This document shows, in pieces, positions 4,950-6,203 of a DNA stretch of 6,203 bases (position 1 is the stretch's first letter; every line of letters begins with the position of its first letter). Location of the stretch: positions 1-6,203 of the forward strand of contig CANHOY010000106.1 of the NCBI GenBank assembly GCA_947462495.1. The letters run 5' to 3'. The stretch comes from Bacteroidota bacterium. GTDB lineage: Bacteria > Bacteroidota > Bacteroidia > Chitinophagales > Chitinophagaceae. The notes beneath the pieces were generated by a model. That model saw only the letters and a program-made list of their open reading frames with translations. It had not been told where the DNA came from and made no database searches. A program made the position numbers and the translations under genes.

Positions 4950-5336
4950 ATGAAAAAAATTGTCCTAATGGCTTCAATTATGATGGGGGTTTTGTTTTCG
5001 GTTCATGCGCAATCCACCACATTAAAAGATTATTTTGGTAAATATGCATTCCCAGAGGGAAGCCCAGTTTCTGAAGTAAGTATCACTGCAGAAGATACAG
5101 TTCTTACCATCAATTCTGCAATGGGTTCTACTGCATTAGACCGTAAAGGGATTGATTCTTTTTATTTGGCTGCTTATGATGCGCCAGTAGTTTTTAAAAG
5201 AGATGCTAGTAACGCGGTGGTATCCATTTCAATTACCGTACAAGGTATGGAATTGGTTGGTACAAAAGCAGCAGCAGTTACTGCCTATAGAAAGGAAGAT
5301 TTTTATAGTGAACTATGGTTGAGTAAGTGTAAATAA
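4950..5336 (+). CDS. Small secreted protein with DUF3471-like pattern, function unknown
   Basis: I cannot give a function. The 128-residue product begins with a clear Sec signal peptide: MKK, a hydrophobic stretch (about 4-18), and a probable signal peptidase I site after VHA, giving a mature protein starting QSTTLKDYFG. There is no lipobox cysteine, so it is probably periplasmic or exported, not a lipoprotein. The mature part reads as beta-rich: LKDYFGKYAFPEGS, then VSEVSITAEDTVLTINS, GIDSFYLAAY, APVVFKRDASNAVVSISIT and a closing strand. That order (Y.G.Y start, a strand with short turns, D.F, then V.F.RD..g.V..i) resembles DUF3471-type modules, which often sit at the C terminus of serine beta-lactamase-like hydrolases; here it stands alone. 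One cysteine (Cys127) lies two residues from the end. It has its own promoter and converges on hisS with a 3-bp gap. Confidence 0.8.
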   Translation: MKKIVLMASIMMGVLFSVHAQSTTLKDYFGKYAFPEGSPVSEVSITAEDTVLTINSAMGSTALDRKGIDSFYLAAYDAPVVFKRDASNAVVSISITVQGMELVGTKAAAVTAYRKEDFYSELWLSKCK

Positions 5337-5339
5337 TTT

Positions 5340-6203
5340 TTAAAATTTATAATTCACTAGCTCGCTCAATGGAATAGTAGTTTGAATGCCCGTTTTAATA
5401 TTTTTTAAATTGCATTCTTTCTTTCCTAATTCTTCGGTTCCAATGATGATCACATTGGGAATTCCTTTTTTCTCAGCATATTTAAATTGCTTGTCAAACT
5501 TACTCTTCTCAGGGTAAATTTCACAAGCAATTTTTTTATCTCTTAGTAAGGTCATTTGTGCATAAGCAGCTTGCGCTTCTTCCTCGCCTAAATTAAAAAA
5601 TAAAATCTGTGTAGTTTGTTCAATAGAAGGAGGGAATAAGTTTTTTTCTTCCATTACATCATAAATACGATCCACGCCAAAGCTTATGCCAACGCCAGGA
5701 ATATTGGGCACACCAAACAAGCTGGTTAAATCGTTGTAACGCCCACCCCCACCAATGCTTCCCATGTCGGTATCCAATGCTTTTACTTCAAAAATAAGTC
5801 CAGTATAATAATTGAGTCCTCTTGCCAAAGTAAAATCGGCCACCAATTGTTTGCTCATTCCAGAGGTCTGTTGATATTGAAGTACATAAGTTAATTCTTC
5901 AATTCCTTTTAATACACTTGCATTATCTCCTAATAACTTTTTAAGCTGTGCAATTTTTTCTTCATTACTTCCTACAATATTTAAATATTGCTGAATTATT
6001 TTTTGTTGTGTATCCGAAAATCCTTTGTTATTTAATTCCTCTTGTACTTTTTCCCAACCAATTTTATCTAACTTATCAATAGCAATAGTTAAGTCAATTA
6101 ATTTTTCTTCGCCTCCGCAAAATTGAGCCAGGCCTAATAAAATTTTTCGGTTGTTCATTTTCACTTCCACAGGCAATTTCAAATTGGCAAAAGTTTTCAG
6201 ATA
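5340..6203 (-). CDS. hisS: Histidyl-tRNA synthetase, N-terminal part beyond the right edge
   Basis: HisRS charges tRNA-His with histidine in the cytoplasm. The frame is open to the window edge, giving the C-terminal 287 residues; from the usual length of about 450, some 160-170 residues are missing. The fragment begins inside the class II catalytic domain (YLKTFANLKLPVEV), and the next bases show no true start: the TTG codon at 6182 is an internal Leu. Landmarks in fragment numbering are the NNRKILLGL segment (17-25), the histidine-binding motif RGLNYYTG (128-135), GGGGRYNDL (151-159) and class II motif 3 GVGISFGVDRIYD (170-182) with its conserved Arg. The anticodon-binding domain (about 199-287) includes KFDKQFKYAEKKGIPNVIIIG. 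It belongs to the bacterial dimeric type. It is convergent with the secreted-protein gene, and its promoter is outside the window. Confidence 0.96.
   Translation of the reverse strand, partial: YLKTFANLKLPVEVKMNNRKILLGLAQFCGGEEKLIDLTIAIDKLDKIGWEKVQEELNNKGFSDTQQKIIQQYLNIVGSNEEKIAQLKKLLGDNASVLKGIEELTYVLQYQQTSGMSKQLVADFTLARGLNYYTGLIFEVKALDTDMGSIGGGGRYNDLTSLFGVPNIPGVGISFGVDRIYDVMEEKNLFPPSIEQTTQILFFNLGEEEAQAAYAQMTLLRDKKIACEIYPEKSKFDKQFKYAEKKGIPNVIIIGTEELGKKECNLKNIKTGIQTTIPLSELVNYKF

Noticed and set aside
5331..5356. AT-rich imperfect dyad between the secreted-protein gene and hisS, a possible bidirectional terminator.
   Set aside because: The pairing is only A-T within homopolymer-like DNA, overlaps both stop codons and has no GC stem, so I cannot support it as a terminator.
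6180..6182. TTG codon as a start for a shorter hisS product.
   Set aside because: The frame continues open to the window edge with residues that fit the HisRS catalytic domain, so the TTG is an internal Leu and the gene is simply cut by the window.

Overview
The window looks like a chromosomal housekeeping segment from a Bacteroidota bacterium, most likely of the Chitinophagales/Sphingobacteriales type. The evidence is AT-rich DNA, start codons without Shine-Dalgarno sequences, several TAnnTTTG octamers (the Bacteroidota -7 promoter element) at sensible places, a ribosomal protein S16 with a long acidic Ala/Glu/Val/Pro tail, and a histidyl-tRNA synthetase with the RGLNYYTG motif variant I associate with this phylum. 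The assignment is inference from these traits; no ribosomal RNA is present to confirm it.

Layout from left to right. The 3' part of rpsP (S16, + strand) runs from the left edge and ends at a strong intrinsic terminator (496-532). rimM (16S rRNA maturation factor, + strand) follows with its own weak candidate promoter. Next comes a 1-Cys peroxiredoxin of the Prx6 type (+), whose promoter is preceded by a perfect 17-nt palindrome. On the minus strand there is a tight cluster of three RNA-modification genes, transcribed in the order rlmN, an RsuA/RluB-type pseudouridine synthase with a basic N-terminal extension, and an RluA-type pseudouridine synthase; the gaps are only 11 and 7 bp. A 179-bp divergent intergenic region (4771-4949) carries the rlmN promoter and the promoter of a small secreted protein of DUF3471-like pattern (+). 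Last is the C-terminal two thirds of hisS (-), which runs off the right edge.

The theme is translation: a ribosomal protein, a ribosome assembly factor, three rRNA/tRNA modification enzymes and an aminoacyl-tRNA synthetase. A peroxide-detoxifying enzyme and one small exported protein of unknown role sit between them. I see no mobile element, CRISPR array, tRNA, rRNA, broken gene or sign of recent transfer, and nothing that looks like a new multi-gene system. The points most worth a second look are the palindrome over the peroxiredoxin promoter, the three-gene RNA-modification operon, the terminator that separates rpsP from rimM, and promoter elements so close to the rimM and rlmN start codons that the transcripts may be leaderless.
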